This document shows, piece by piece, positions 1 through 8,204 of a stretch of DNA of 33,230 nucleotides. Source of the stretch: Bacillota bacterium (lineage in GTDB: Bacteria; Bacillota; UBA994; UBA5500); assembly GCA_012735505.1 (NCBI GenBank), contig JAAYHE010000047.1:1-33230 (forward strand). The letters are read 5' to 3'. The translations under genes and the position numbers were made by a program. The stretch's first letter is position 1, and the number at the start of each line of letters is the position of its first letter. The notes under the pieces were generated by a model that did no database searches, had not been told where the DNA came from, and saw only the letters and a list, made by a program, of their open reading frames with translations.

Positions 1-263
1 GCAGCGATAGCGCTAGCAATAGCTGCTAAAGTGTGAGCAGATAAGCCAGTGTTCTTGATTTCTTCCGCTGGCTCAACCTTGGCTTCAGCCACAACCGGAG
101 TTTCTGGTTTGGCCGCAGCTTGCGATTTGGCCGCTGCCTGTTTCTCGCTTCCTACTAGTTTAGGGAGTGCGCTCATCAAGAGTGACAAGGCAAAAAGCGC
201 CACAAAGACTATCCCCATCGCGACGACAGTAAGTTGTAGGCTATCGGTCAACGAAGAAGTCAT
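1..263 (-). CDS. mmdD: Methylmalonyl-CoA decarboxylase delta/OadG-type membrane subunit (3' end outside window)
   Basis: Partial gene: 87 codons are visible and the reading frame runs open off the left edge. The ATG at 263 has a GGGAGG site 7 nt upstream. Residues about 9-31 form one hydrophobic membrane segment after a short polar N-terminus. An Ala/Pro/Glu/Lys-rich linker follows (about 40-70), and then the beginning of an Ala-rich block typical of the conserved C-terminal part of OadG-family subunits. These small subunits anchor the carboxyltransferase of sodium-pumping decarboxylases to the membrane beta subunit. The gene starts 17 nt after the carboxyltransferase gene stop, as in known mmdA-mmdD arrangements. 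The biotin carrier and beta subunit would be expected just beyond the window. The family call rests on topology, composition and position, not on a catalytic motif. Confidence 0.82.
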   Translation of the reverse strand, partial: MTSSLTDSLQLTVVAMGIVFVALFALSLLMSALPKLVGSEKQAAAKSQAAAKPETPVVAEAKVEPAEEIKNTGLSAHTLAAIASAIA

Positions 264-280
264 CAGTCAGCCTCCCTTCC

Positions 281-1831
281 CTAGACTGGCATATTACCGT
301 GTTTCTTGGGCAGACGGTGAACCCGTTTAGTAGCATTTGCCTCGAGGGCATTGATGATCATCCGTCGCGTATCACGCGGGTCAATCACATCATCTACCAT
401 ACCACGGCCAGCGGCCACATAGGGGTTAGCGAACTTGTCGCGGTATTCTTGTATTTTCTCTAGGCGCATCTTGGCCGGATCTTCCGCTGCAGCAATCTCA
501 CGGCGGAAGATAATATTAGCAGCACCCTCTGGGCCCATAACGGCAATCTCTGCTGTAGGCCATGCGTAGACGGTGTCAGCACCCAAGGCCTTGCTGCACA
601 TTGCCAAGAAGGCACCACCGTAAGCCTTGCGCATGATTAAACTAATTTTCGGTACAGTAGCCTCAGAATAGGCGTAAAGCATTTTAGCACCATGACGAAT
701 AATACCGCCGTATTCCTGGTTTAGACCCGGCATATAACCGGGAACGTCGATGAGGGTAACTAGCGGGATATTAAAGGCATCGCAAAAACGGATGAAACGT
801 GATGCCTTGTCGGAGGCGTCGATGTCTAGGGAACCAGCCAGTACCCTAGGTTGGTTAGCCACTATACCAACAGCTCGCCCATTCATCCGAGCAAAACCAA
901 CCACTATGTTTTGGGCAAAGCTAGCGTGTACTTCCATGAAATCTCCGTTGTCGACAATGCTGGTAATAACTTCGTGTACATCATACGGACGGTTAGGGTC
1001 AGTTGGGACTATGGATAACAGTTCATCGTTCTGACGAGCCTGGTCATCGCCAGTCTCGACCCACTCAACTTCATCTAAGTTGTTGTCAGGCAAGAAACTG
1101 AGCAACCGGCGGACTTGAGCTAGAGTAGCTTCCTCGCTATTAGCGTAGAAATGAGCCACACCGCTGACCTGATTATGAACGGCTGCCCCTCCTAGCTGCT
1201 CAAGGGTGACTTCTTCTCCAGTTACCGCCTTGATTACCTGGGGCCCGGTTATGAACATTTGACTAGTCCCTTCGGTCATGAAGATGAAATCGGTTAGGGC
1301 TGGGCTATAAACAGCACCGCCTGCACAAGATCCCATAATCACGGATATCTGCGGAATATAACCTGATGCTTGTGTGTTGCGGTAGAAGATGTCCCCATAA
1401 CCAGCCAGCGCGTCAACGCCTTCCTGAATGCGAGCGCCAGAAGATTCGTTAATTGCTACAAACGGAACACCGTTCTGCATGGCCAAGTCCATTACCTTGC
1501 AAATCTTCTTGGCGTGCATTTCACCCAGAGAGCCGCCGAGAACCGTAAAGTCTTGCGAGCTGACATAAATCAGACGCCCATCGACCGTACCGTAGCCGAC
1601 AACGACTCCCTCGCCGGGTGTCTCCCGACGGTCCATGCCAAAGTCAACCGCGCGATGCTTGACAAAGGTGTCAATTTCTACAAAACTATTTTCATCAAGC
1701 AGTAGCTCAATCCGTTCGCGAGCCGTTAGCTTTCCTTTTTCTTTGTGAGCAGCGATACGCTGAGCACCGCCACCTTGCATTACCTTCTCGCGCTCTTTGG
1801 CTAGCTGCTCAATCTTCTTGTCCATAGACAC
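281..1831 (-). CDS. mmdA: Methylmalonyl-CoA decarboxylase, carboxyltransferase (alpha) subunit
   Basis: 516-residue acyl-CoA carboxyltransferase of the MmdA/PccB family, at usual full length. It transfers the carboxyl group of (S)-methylmalonyl-CoA to the biotin of the carrier subunit, giving propionyl-CoA. Visible family signatures are GARIQEG at about 132-138, the oxyanion/CoA region GSCAGGAVYSPA at about 167-178, and the second-half motif YGGAFLAMCSK. The start is a GTG with AAGGAGG 8 nt upstream; an ATG two codons in has poorer spacing. Family sequence alone does not separate decarboxylase from propionyl-CoA carboxylase or transcarboxylase. The adjoining OadG-type membrane subunit and upstream epimerase and mutase favour the sodium-pumping decarboxylase. 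It is part of the operon beginning with the mutase genes near 5.4 kb. Confidence 0.93.
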   Translation of the reverse strand: MSMDKKIEQLAKEREKVMQGGGAQRIAAHKEKGKLTARERIELLLDENSFVEIDTFVKHRAVDFGMDRRETPGEGVVVGYGTVDGRLIYVSSQDFTVLGGSLGEMHAKKICKVMDLAMQNGVPFVAINESSGARIQEGVDALAGYGDIFYRNTQASGYIPQISVIMGSCAGGAVYSPALTDFIFMTEGTSQMFITGPQVIKAVTGEEVTLEQLGGAAVHNQVSGVAHFYANSEEATLAQVRRLLSFLPDNNLDEVEWVETGDDQARQNDELLSIVPTDPNRPYDVHEVITSIVDNGDFMEVHASFAQNIVVGFARMNGRAVGIVANQPRVLAGSLDIDASDKASRFIRFCDAFNIPLVTLIDVPGYMPGLNQEYGGIIRHGAKMLYAYSEATVPKISLIMRKAYGGAFLAMCSKALGADTVYAWPTAEIAVMGPEGAANIIFRREIAAAEDPAKMRLEKIQEYRDKFANPYVAAGRGMVDDVIDPRDTRRMIINALEANATKRVHRLPKKHGNMPV

Positions 1832-1866
1832 GAAGCCTACCTCCTTTTGCCACTAGATTGACCTTC

Positions 1867-2277
1867 CTAGGGTTCACGAGGGTATTCACACAGCTCTACT
1901 AGAACGCCCAGGCTTGCCTTAGGATGGATAAAGGCAATCTTCGCTCCATGTGCGCCTGGTCGCGGTTCTTCATCGATCAGACGCACCCCTTTAGCCTTCA
2001 TCTCGGCCAAAGCAGCCTCGATATCCGACACTTGGTAGGCAACGTGGTGAATCCCTTCGCCCCGTTTTTCAATAGACTTAGCAATGGGACCTTCCGGGTC
2101 GGTAGATTCTAGTAATTCAATGTTAACCTCTCCTACCGGGAAAAAGGCAGTTCTTACCTTTTGGGAAGGCACTTCTTCCTCACCTGTGCATTTGAGTCCT
2201 AGAACGTCTTCATAGAAACGCTTAGCTGCATCTAGATCTTTTACAGCAATTCCTAGATGGGCAATCTTCTCGATCAT
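1867..2277 (-). CDS. mce: Methylmalonyl-CoA epimerase
   Basis: 136-residue single glyoxalase/VOC-type protein, at the usual size for methylmalonyl-CoA epimerase. The enzyme interconverts the (R) and (S) forms of methylmalonyl-CoA, linking the mutase to the decarboxylase. Visible features are the N-terminal HLGIAV strand with a metal-ligand His at 7, an ELLE segment, the GIHHVAYQV block, and a terminal LVELCE with the expected Glu ligand. The ATG at 2277 has AAAGGAGG 7 nt upstream; a longer open frame reaching 2334 has no comparable site and would run into the upstream hairpin. It lies between meaB (75-nt gap holding a hairpin) and mmdA (35-nt gap), so context and family agree. Confidence 0.93.
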   Translation of the reverse strand: MIEKIAHLGIAVKDLDAAKRFYEDVLGLKCTGEEEVPSQKVRTAFFPVGEVNIELLESTDPEGPIAKSIEKRGEGIHHVAYQVSDIEAALAEMKAKGVRLIDEEPRPGAHGAKIAFIHPKASLGVLVELCEYPREP

Positions 2278-2304
2278 GTAACATCCTCCTTTCCGTCTTA
2301 TATA

Positions 2305-2343
2305 AAAGCTGTGTGGTGCAGTTGCCTGCACCATCGCAGCTTT
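2305..2343 (-). terminator. Two-tier hairpin between meaB and mce, possible attenuator
   Basis: The outer arms AAAGCTG (2305-2311) and CAGCTTT (2337-2343) pair over 7 bp. The inner arms TGGTGCA (2314-2320) and TGCACCA (2327-2333) pair over another 7 bp with loop GTTGCC. On the transcribed strand the stem is followed by TTATATAA rather than a long T run. It may be a leaky terminator or an mRNA stability/processing element separating mutase-chaperone expression from epimerase-decarboxylase expression, rather than a full stop. Confidence 0.5.
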
Positions 2344-2352
2344 GTTCCCAGA

Positions 2353-3333
2353 TTAGCTAGAGGCAGATCTTTTTATCTCGCTGACAAACTCTTGCCAGAG
2401 TTGGTTAACAGCTTCATAGGGTGAGATATTGCCGCTGACAATCTGCTGAGTATATTCTTCGTAACGCGCTGCGCCAACGACTTTTTGGAATTCCTGCGTC
2501 AAGCGTAACTGCAACAACTCGTTAAGTTCACTCTTGACGCGAGCAGTCCTCACCTCGAGCAAAAGGCCGCTAGTTTGCAAGAATTCGTAGTGGGCCAATA
2601 GCTGGTCGGCTAAGTCGGCAATGCCCTCATTCCTGATGGCCACGGTCTTAATGACAGGAATAGTCCACCCACTAGAACTTGCTTGCAGCTTGAGCATAGA
2701 AAGGAGCTCCCGCTCCGTCTTATCTGCGCCATCCCGATCAGCTTTGTTTACCACAAAGAGATCGGCAATCTCCAGAATACCAGCTTTCATAGCTTGTATG
2801 TCATCGCCGAGGCCTGGAACAGCTAAGACAACTACCGAATCGGCTACCGAAATTATATCAGTTTCAGACTGCCCGGTCCCCACCGTTTCCACAATTATGA
2901 TATCTTTTCCGAAGGCGTCTAAGAGTTTGATAGCATCTGCTGTCGCCCGCGAGAGACCACCCATACTACCCCGGGAGCTCAAGCTGCGCACATAGATTTG
3001 CGAGCTCGAGCCTTGGGCAAGGTCTGGCAAGCGCAAACGATCACCTAATATGGCCCCTCCGGTGAAAGGGCTAGAAGGGTCAACTAGCAGCAGTCCTACC
3101 GAATAACCCCGGGCAACTAGGGTTACGGCCAACTGGCCGGTTAGGGTACTTTTCCCTGCTCCAGGCGGCCCTGTAATGCCAACAACATGGGCCCGCCCTA
3201 GACGACCGCTATGTTCCTGTAAGAAGCTATGAACCACTTCTGGCTCATTCTCAGCTGCCGAAATAGCCCTAGCCAGCGCCCGCGTATCCCCAGCTAGAAA
3301 CCCTTCTTGCCAATCCGCTTTAACGACCGACAT
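2353..3333 (-). CDS. meaB: Methylmalonyl-CoA mutase-associated G3E GTPase MeaB (ArgK family)
   Basis: 326-residue P-loop GTPase of the MeaB/ArgK family, at normal length. It acts as a chaperone that gates loading of adenosylcobalamin into methylmalonyl-CoA mutase and protects or rescues the enzyme. Motifs in order: Walker A GPPGAGKS at 55-62, the family-specific VDPSSP at 84-89, ETVGTGQSE at 149-157 (Walker B/switch region), and the guanine-specificity NKAD at 196-199. A helical C-terminal dimerisation tail follows. The ATG at 3333 lies inside the end of the preceding cobalamin-binding subunit gene (14-nt overlap) with only a weak ribosome site, suggesting translational coupling. Direct linkage to both mutase subunits supports this role over the older 'lysine/arginine transport kinase' label. 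Confidence 0.94.
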   Translation of the reverse strand: MSVVKADWQEGFLAGDTRALARAISAAENEPEVVHSFLQEHSGRLGRAHVVGITGPPGAGKSTLTGQLAVTLVARGYSVGLLLVDPSSPFTGGAILGDRLRLPDLAQGSSSQIYVRSLSSRGSMGGLSRATADAIKLLDAFGKDIIIVETVGTGQSETDIISVADSVVVLAVPGLGDDIQAMKAGILEIADLFVVNKADRDGADKTERELLSMLKLQASSSGWTIPVIKTVAIRNEGIADLADQLLAHYEFLQTSGLLLEVRTARVKSELNELLQLRLTQEFQKVVGAARYEEYTQQIVSGNISPYEAVNQLWQEFVSEIKRSASS

Positions 3334-3715
3334 GAGTTTTCAAGAAGGCAACAACGTCTTCCGTTGATGTGCCTGGTGTGAAAATTTCCTTGACGCCAGC
3401 TTCCTTTAGACCAGGTATGTCAGCATCAGGAATCACACCGCCTCCGATAACGACGATATCATCTGCTTGTCGCTCCCGTAGAAGCTCTACTACCCGCGGG
3501 AATAAATGGTTATGCGCTCCTGAAAGGCAACTCAGCCCAACAGCATCCACGTCTTCTTGAATAGCAGCCGTCACAATCTGTTCTGGCGTCCGTCGCAGTC
3601 CGGTGTAGATAACTTCCATACCTGCGTCACGTAGGGCGCGAGCAATCACTTTGGCACCGCGATCATGACCATCTAGACCAGGTTTAGCAATCAAGACACG
3701 GATCTTCTTCTCCAT
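3320..3715 (-). CDS. mcmA2: Methylmalonyl-CoA mutase, small cobalamin-binding subunit
   Basis: 131-residue stand-alone B12-binding domain. It carries the base-off/His-on signature: D15-x-H17-x-x-G20 near the N-terminus (LDGHDRG), with His17 the expected lower axial cobalt ligand, then the SxL-type stretch LSCLSG, and the GGG turn in [10 protein letters not shown]. Together with the large subunit encoded just upstream it makes a two-polypeptide mutase, the arrangement seen in archaea and many Firmicutes, unlike single-chain mutases. The ATG at 3715 has a purine-rich GGGGGAGAAGG upstream. It begins 17 nt after the large-subunit stop and overlaps meaB. The only alternative is the small subunit of a related acyl-CoA mutase; the partner gene argues for methylmalonyl-CoA. 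Confidence 0.93.
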   Translation of the reverse strand: MEKKIRVLIAKPGLDGHDRGAKVIARALRDAGMEVIYTGLRRTPEQIVTAAIQEDVDAVGLSCLSGAHNHLFPRVVELLRERQADDIVVIGGGVIPDADIPGLKEAGVKEIFTPGTSTEDVVAFLKTHVGR

Positions 3716-3732
3716 TGTGCCTTCTCCCCCTT

Positions 3733-5412
3733 CTATAACAAGTCATGGGCGACGTATTCGCCGAAAACGTTACGTAAGCGGTCACAAATCTCACCCAAAG
3801 TAGCGTAAGACTGAACTGCTCGCAGGATTACAGGCATGAGGTTAGCATCGCCTCGGGCCGCTTGCTCCAGTTCATCGAGAACGTTAGCAACTGCTAGATT
3901 GTCGCGACGTTCTTTAAGGGCAGCTAGTTTTTTGGCCTGTAACTCACCAACAGCTGGATCAACCATCAAAAGGCCCTCTGGAGCCGGTTCTTCGATTTGG
4001 AATTGGTTAACGCCTACGACTATGCGCTCTTTACTTTCAACGCTACGCTGATATTCATATGCTGCATCCTGAATTTCTCGCTGCATATAACCATTCTCAA
4101 CAGCCTTAACAGCGCCACCCATCTCATCGATACGAGCAATATATTCTTCAGCCTTTTGTTGTAAAGCATTGGTCAGAGATTCCACATAATAGCTACCTGC
4201 CAAGGGATCGATCGTATCAGCAACACCACTCTCGTAAGCAATAATCTGTTGCGTACGCAAAGCAATTCGTACCGACTCTTCAGTGGGTAAGGCTAGGGCC
4301 TCGTCGCGAGAGTTAGTGTGCAAGGACTGGGTACCACCCAAGACTGCAGCCAGCGCCTGCAGGGCGACGCGAACAACGTTATTGTCAGGCTGCTGGGCAG
4401 TAAGGGTCGACCCTGCCGTTTGGGTGTGGAAACGCAACATCAAAGATTTTTCTTTCTTGGCTCCGAAGCGTTCCCGCATGATCTTAGCCCACAAGCGGCG
4501 AGCAGCTCTAAACTTGGCAATCTCCTCGAAGAAATCAGTGTGAGAGTTAAAGAAGAAGGACAGACGCGGGGCAAAGTCGTCAACATCTAGCCCGGCACCA
4601 ACCGCTGCTTGCACATAGGCTATACCGTTGCTCAAAGTGAAAGCAATTTCCTGGGCAGCTGTAGAACCAGCCTCGCGAATATGGTAGCCACTGATGCTAA
4701 TCGTGTTCCAATTGGGCACATTCTGGGAACAGAACTCGAAAATATTAGTGATCAAACGCATAGAAGGAGCTGGAGGGAAAATATAAGTACCTCGAGCTAC
4801 ATATTCCTTCAAGATATCATTTTGAATAGTTCCGCTCAGCTTGTTAAAAGGAACACCTTGTTTGGCTGCAACCCCCAAATACATAGCCAACAAAATAGAA
4901 GCAGGGGCATTAATAGTCATGGAAGTGCTGACCTTATCTAAAGGAATACCGTCGAACAGTATTTCCATGTCAGCTAAAGAATCGATCGCTACCCCAACTT
5001 TACCTACTTCGCCGGCAGCTAGCTCGTGATCCGAATCATAGCCAATCTGAGTTGGTAAGTCGAAAGCAACGCTAAGACCGGTCTGGCCTTGCTCAAGCAG
5101 GTACTTATAGCGCTGGTTAGATTCTTCAGCGGTGGCAAAACCTGCATATTGGCGCATAGTCCAGAGACGGCCCCGGTACATAGTGGGTTGTACACCGCGG
5201 GTATACGGATATTGGCCTGGAAATCCGAGGTCACGGTTGTAGTCTAGCTCTACCACATCCTCAGGTGTATAAACCCGCTTAGTTTCAATGCCAGAACTCT
5301 TAGTGAAAACAGCTTTGCGCTCGGGATAACGATTCAAAACCCTGTGTAGCGTAGTCTGTTCCCATTCTTCACGTTTTGAGCGGATCTCCTGTAGACGTTC
5401 GTCTGGGCACAC
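3733..5412 (-). CDS. mcmA1: Methylmalonyl-CoA mutase, large catalytic subunit
   Basis: 559-residue TIM-barrel subunit that rearranges succinyl-CoA and (R)-methylmalonyl-CoA using adenosylcobalamin bound by the partner subunit. The N-terminal hallmark region [12 protein letters not shown] with RQYAGF lies at about 71-92. The Tyr of TMYR (79) and the Arg of YVARGTY (207) match residues that, as I recall them, separate methylmalonyl-CoA from isobutyryl-CoA mutases. I chose the GTG at 5412 because AGGAGG sits 9 nt upstream. The open frame extends to a GTG at 5454, but that would put the ribosome site inside the gene, and a possible -10 (TATGAT) also lies there. No B12 domain is fused at the C-terminus, consistent with the separate small subunit. 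First gene of its operon. Confidence 0.94.
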   Translation of the reverse strand: MCPDERLQEIRSKREEWEQTTLHRVLNRYPERKAVFTKSSGIETKRVYTPEDVVELDYNRDLGFPGQYPYTRGVQPTMYRGRLWTMRQYAGFATAEESNQRYKYLLEQGQTGLSVAFDLPTQIGYDSDHELAAGEVGKVGVAIDSLADMEILFDGIPLDKVSTSMTINAPASILLAMYLGVAAKQGVPFNKLSGTIQNDILKEYVARGTYIFPPAPSMRLITNIFEFCSQNVPNWNTISISGYHIREAGSTAAQEIAFTLSNGIAYVQAAVGAGLDVDDFAPRLSFFFNSHTDFFEEIAKFRAARRLWAKIMRERFGAKKEKSLMLRFHTQTAGSTLTAQQPDNNVVRVALQALAAVLGGTQSLHTNSRDEALALPTEESVRIALRTQQIIAYESGVADTIDPLAGSYYVESLTNALQQKAEEYIARIDEMGGAVKAVENGYMQREIQDAAYEYQRSVESKERIVVGVNQFQIEEPAPEGLLMVDPAVGELQAKKLAALKERRDNLAVANVLDELEQAARGDANLMPVILRAVQSYATLGEICDRLRNVFGEYVAHDLL

Positions 5413-5439
5413 TGTATTCACCCTCCTCTTCAATTGGCA

Positions 5440-5445
5440 ATCATA
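5440..5445 (-). promoter_or_regulatory. mcmA1: Possible -10 element for the mutase operon
   Basis: TATGAT on the minus strand lies between the hairpin ending the gdh operon and the ribosome site of mcmA1. Transcription from here would begin about 20 nt before the GTG at 5412. No good -35 is seen at 17 nt spacing (TTGGGT is 19 nt away), so this is only a candidate. Confidence 0.3.
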
Positions 5446-5495
5446 CAATGGCACATATGTTAATACCCAAAAAGCTGTTTTATTTCTACCTATTA

Positions 5496-5522
5496 GCCCT
5501 CCCCGGCCCAGCCGGGGAGGGC
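5496..5522 (-). terminator. GC-rich perfect hairpin after glutamate dehydrogenase gene
   Basis: A perfect 12-bp stem, GCCCTCCCCGGC (5496-5507) with its complement (5511-5522), closes a 3-nt CCA loop 29 nt past the gdh stop. The transcribed strand lacks a strong T run after it, so it may be a Rho-independent terminator of modest strength or a 3'-end stabilising hairpin. It separates the kor-gdh operon from the mutase operon. Confidence 0.65.
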
Positions 5523-5551
5523 CTCTAGTTTAAACCAAGCCGCTACAAAGC

Positions 5552-6808
5552 TTAGGCCCAGCCGCGCAATTCCATGGCTTCTGCCAGACGCCGAATAGCG
5601 AGAACATATGCTGAAGTGCGCATGTCAATCTTCAATTCGTTATGTTGCTCGTAGATGGCATCGAAAGCTTCTACCATTAAGCGCTCTAGGCGGCCATTGA
5701 CTTCCTCTAAGCTCCAGTAGAAATTCTGGAGGTTCTGGACCCACTCAAAGTAGGAAACGGTAACACCGCCAGCATTAGCGAGAATATCAGGCACAACGAA
5801 AACCCCACGATCCCACAGCTTCTTGGAGGCGGAAGCAGTGGTAGGCCCGTTCGCAGCCTCGACTAAGATCTTGGCCTTAATGACGTGCTCGTTCTCGTCG
5901 GTAATCTGGTTCTCTAGCGCTGCCGGAATGAGGAAATCTACATCGAGACCGAAAAGCTCGTCTCTGGTAAGTTCTCTAGTGCTGCCAGGATAGCCTTTAA
6001 CTCCACCGTTCTCGGCTACGTAAGCAGCTAGAGCTTTAGCATCTAACCCGTTTTCGTTATATACACCGCCGGTATGATCCTGTACGCCAACTACTTTAGC
6101 GCCTAGCAGTTCTTCAGCCAACATACCAGCGTGGCTACCAACGTTACCATATCCCTGCAGCGCAACAGTTGCGCCCTTGGTTTCAATGCCTAAACGTTTG
6201 GCAGCTTCGCGCAAGGCAATGATAACGCCGCGCCCTGTAGCTTCAGTACGACCTAAAGAACCGCCGATGGAAACAGGCTTGCCTGTTACAACGCCGGGCA
6301 TATTGTAGCCTTTCTGCTTGCTCATTTCGTCGTAAATCCAGGCCATTACCTGCGCATTAGTGCCAACGTCACCGGCAGGAATATCGCGGTCATCGCCGAT
6401 GAAATCAGACATAGCGCGAGTAAAGGCACGGGTGAGGCGTTCTAATTCACCGGCCGATAGTTCCTTAGGATCAACAGTAATACCGCCTTTAGCACCACCA
6501 TAGGGGAGACCGATTGCACTACACTTAAAAGTCATCCACATAGATAAGGTCTTGACTTCGTCAAAGTCAACATCTGGATGATAACGCAAGCCACCTTTAG
6601 CCGGGCCCATGACGTCATTGTGATGAGAGCGATAACCCGTGAAAACTCTTACAGTGCCGTCGTCCATCTTCACGGGAACGGTAACTTCTAGCGTACGCAG
6701 TGGTTGCTTCAGAATCTCGTAATAGTTGTTGTTTAGACCCAGGAGATCGCAAGCTTCTTTAATCTGAGCTTGCACTTGTCTTAGAGTTTCGCTACTCTTG
6801 CTTGCCAT
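5552..6808 (-). CDS. gdhA: Glutamate dehydrogenase
   Basis: 418-residue Glu/Leu/Phe/Val dehydrogenase family protein of the short hexameric type typical of Firmicute RocG/GudB. It interconverts glutamate and 2-oxoglutarate plus ammonia with NAD(P). Substrate-site residues are visible: GPAKGGLRY with Lys71, Lys95 in TFKCS, the GGAKGG loop with Lys107, and the catalytic Asp147 in GDVGT. The Rossmann fingerprint GYGNVGSHA is at 219-227. The ATG at 6808 has GGGGGA 6 nt upstream. It follows korC by about 35 nt with no terminator, so it is probably the last gene of the kor operon. That places glutamate deamination directly before 2-oxoglutarate oxidation. Coenzyme preference cannot be judged from the sequence with confidence. 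Confidence 0.95.
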   Translation of the reverse strand: MASKSSETLRQVQAQIKEACDLLGLNNNYYEILKQPLRTLEVTVPVKMDDGTVRVFTGYRSHHNDVMGPAKGGLRYHPDVDFDEVKTLSMWMTFKCSAIGLPYGGAKGGITVDPKELSAGELERLTRAFTRAMSDFIGDDRDIPAGDVGTNAQVMAWIYDEMSKQKGYNMPGVVTGKPVSIGGSLGRTEATGRGVIIALREAAKRLGIETKGATVALQGYGNVGSHAGMLAEELLGAKVVGVQDHTGGVYNENGLDAKALAAYVAENGGVKGYPGSTRELTRDELFGLDVDFLIPAALENQITDENEHVIKAKILVEAANGPTTASASKKLWDRGVFVVPDILANAGGVTVSYFEWVQNLQNFYWSLEEVNGRLERLMVEAFDAIYEQHNELKIDMRTSAYVLAIRRLAEAMELRGWA

Positions 6809-6843
6809 TGTAGTTCCCCCTTTACGGTTATTTTATATTTTCA

Positions 6844-7389
6844 CTAGCTACCGTTGGCAGCCAGTTGAAAACCGATAGCTAAGGCTTGCCGATTAAGATC
6901 CTCGGTGCCCCGTGGCACTCGATTCAATACGGCTTTCTCCAAAGACTCACGCTCTACGATAGCACTGCTACCTACCAGAACACCGAGAGCCATAATGTTG
7001 GCTACAATTGGCCGCTGCAAAGTTTCGGTAGCACTGCGCAGGATGGGAACGCTGATTACCTGCGTTCCTGTGGGGAGATCATCCGACACCTCGATAGACT
7101 CGTCCACCACTAACAAAGCATCCGGCGCCAAGTCATGACGGTACTTGTTATAAGATTCCTGGGTCAAAGCCAGCATGACTTGTGGTTGGGTTACTTTGGG
7201 ATAATCGATAGCGGCTTCGCTGATAATAACCTCCGAGCGGCTGGCGCCACCCCGAGCTTCTGGACCGTAGCTTTGCGTCTGCACCGCATTCTTGCCTTCG
7301 AGAATGGCTGCCTCTGCCAAAATTATACCAGCTAATTGCATACCTTGGCCACCACTGCCGCTAAGACGCACTTCATGCCTTACTGCCAT
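6844..7389 (-). CDS. korC: 2-oxoacid:ferredoxin oxidoreductase, gamma subunit
   Basis: 181-residue gamma subunit of the pyruvate/2-oxoglutarate:ferredoxin oxidoreductase family. It opens with the characteristic GSGGQGMQLAG glycine loop at about 11-21, followed by the QSYGPEARGG segment, both diagnostic of this subunit. In the complex it contributes to CoA binding and subunit assembly. The ATG at 7389 comes 2 nt after the korB stop with GGGAGGG upstream, consistent with tight co-expression. The substrate (2-oxoglutarate rather than a branched-chain oxoacid or pyruvate) is inferred from the four-subunit layout and the neighbouring glutamate dehydrogenase and succinyl-CoA-using mutase. Confidence 0.92.
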   Translation of the reverse strand: MAVRHEVRLSGSGGQGMQLAGIILAEAAILEGKNAVQTQSYGPEARGGASRSEVIISEAAIDYPKVTQPQVMLALTQESYNKYRHDLAPDALLVVDESIEVSDDLPTGTQVISVPILRSATETLQRPIVANIMALGVLVGSSAIVERESLEKAVLNRVPRGTEDLNRQALAIGFQLAANGS

Positions 7390-7391
7390 CC

Positions 7392-8204
7392 TTACTCCCT
7401 CCCCTGCAGCCGAGCAACCAGCTGATCGTACTGCTCGGTAAACTCTGGCGCTGAACTGCTATGCAATTCGCCGATAACAAACTTGCCCTCTAATTGTTCG
7501 GGCTTGAGACGGGCAGCTGCTGCTACATTGACAGCATGCTCCTTCTGCCAATTCAACATATCAATGGCTGAACCCTGCTTGTTACGACGCCCATAGTAGG
7601 TAGGACATTGGGAAATAGCTTCGACCACTGAAAAACCTTTATTAGCAAGGGCCTTACCGATGAGATCAGCCATACCAGCTGCATGGTAAGCTGTGCTCCG
7701 GGCCACATAGGTTGCACCAGCAGCCTTGGCTAGTTCGCAGACATCAAAATTTCGATCCATATTCCCATGCGGCGCAGTCGTTGCTAGATGGCCATGCGGT
7801 GTCATGGGCGAGTATTGACCAGAAGTCATACCGTAGATCGAGTTATTGAAGATGATAGTTGTAATATCAATGTTACGACGGCAAGCATGGATAAAATGGT
7901 TGCCGCCAATGGCGAGCGCATCGCCATCACCAGTCAAGACAATAACGTTTAGTTCGGGATTGGCCATCTTGACACCGGTAGCGAAGGCCAGGGCTCTTCC
8001 GTGCGTGGTGTGCAAGGTGTCAAAATTCATGTAGCCAGAAGCACGAGACGAGCAACCGATACCGGAAACGATGACTGTTTTATCTTGATCTAGTCCAGCC
8101 TTGTCGATAGCTTTAATGACAGCTTGCATGATGATGCCGTGCCCACAGCCAGGACACCAGATGTGGGGCATCATCGCATCACGTAGATATTTCTCTGCTA
8201 GCAT
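7392..8204 (-). CDS. korB: 2-oxoacid:ferredoxin oxidoreductase, beta (TPP-binding) subunit
   Basis: 270-residue thiamine diphosphate-binding subunit of a 2-oxoacid:ferredoxin oxidoreductase. It has WCPGCGHG near the N-terminus (Cys17, Cys20), a further Cys at 51 in GIGCSSR, and the TPP/Mg motif beginning GDGDALAIGG at 92 and ending with Asn-Asn at about 120. Catalysis is decarboxylation of a 2-oxoacid to acyl-CoA with electrons passed to ferredoxin. The ATG at 8204 directly abuts the TAG of korA, with GGAGG 8 nt upstream. Length and motif order match KorB-type subunits of 2-oxoglutarate enzymes. Substrate assignment is by context. Confidence 0.93.
   Translation of the reverse strand: MLAEKYLRDAMMPHIWCPGCGHGIIMQAVIKAIDKAGLDQDKTVIVSGIGCSSRASGYMNFDTLHTTHGRALAFATGVKMANPELNVIVLTGDGDALAIGGNHFIHACRRNIDITTIIFNNSIYGMTSGQYSPMTPHGHLATTAPHGNMDRNFDVCELAKAAGATYVARSTAYHAAGMADLIGKALANKGFSVVEAISQCPTYYGRRNKQGSAIDMLNWQKEHAVNVAAAARLKPEQLEGKFVIGELHSSSAPEFTEQYDQLVARLQGRE

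Noticed and set aside
5413-5551. Cobalamin riboswitch before the B12-dependent mutase operon
   Set aside because: Only about 140 nt lie between gdhA and mcmA1 and they are taken up by the hairpin and promoter; no B12-box-like conserved core is present.
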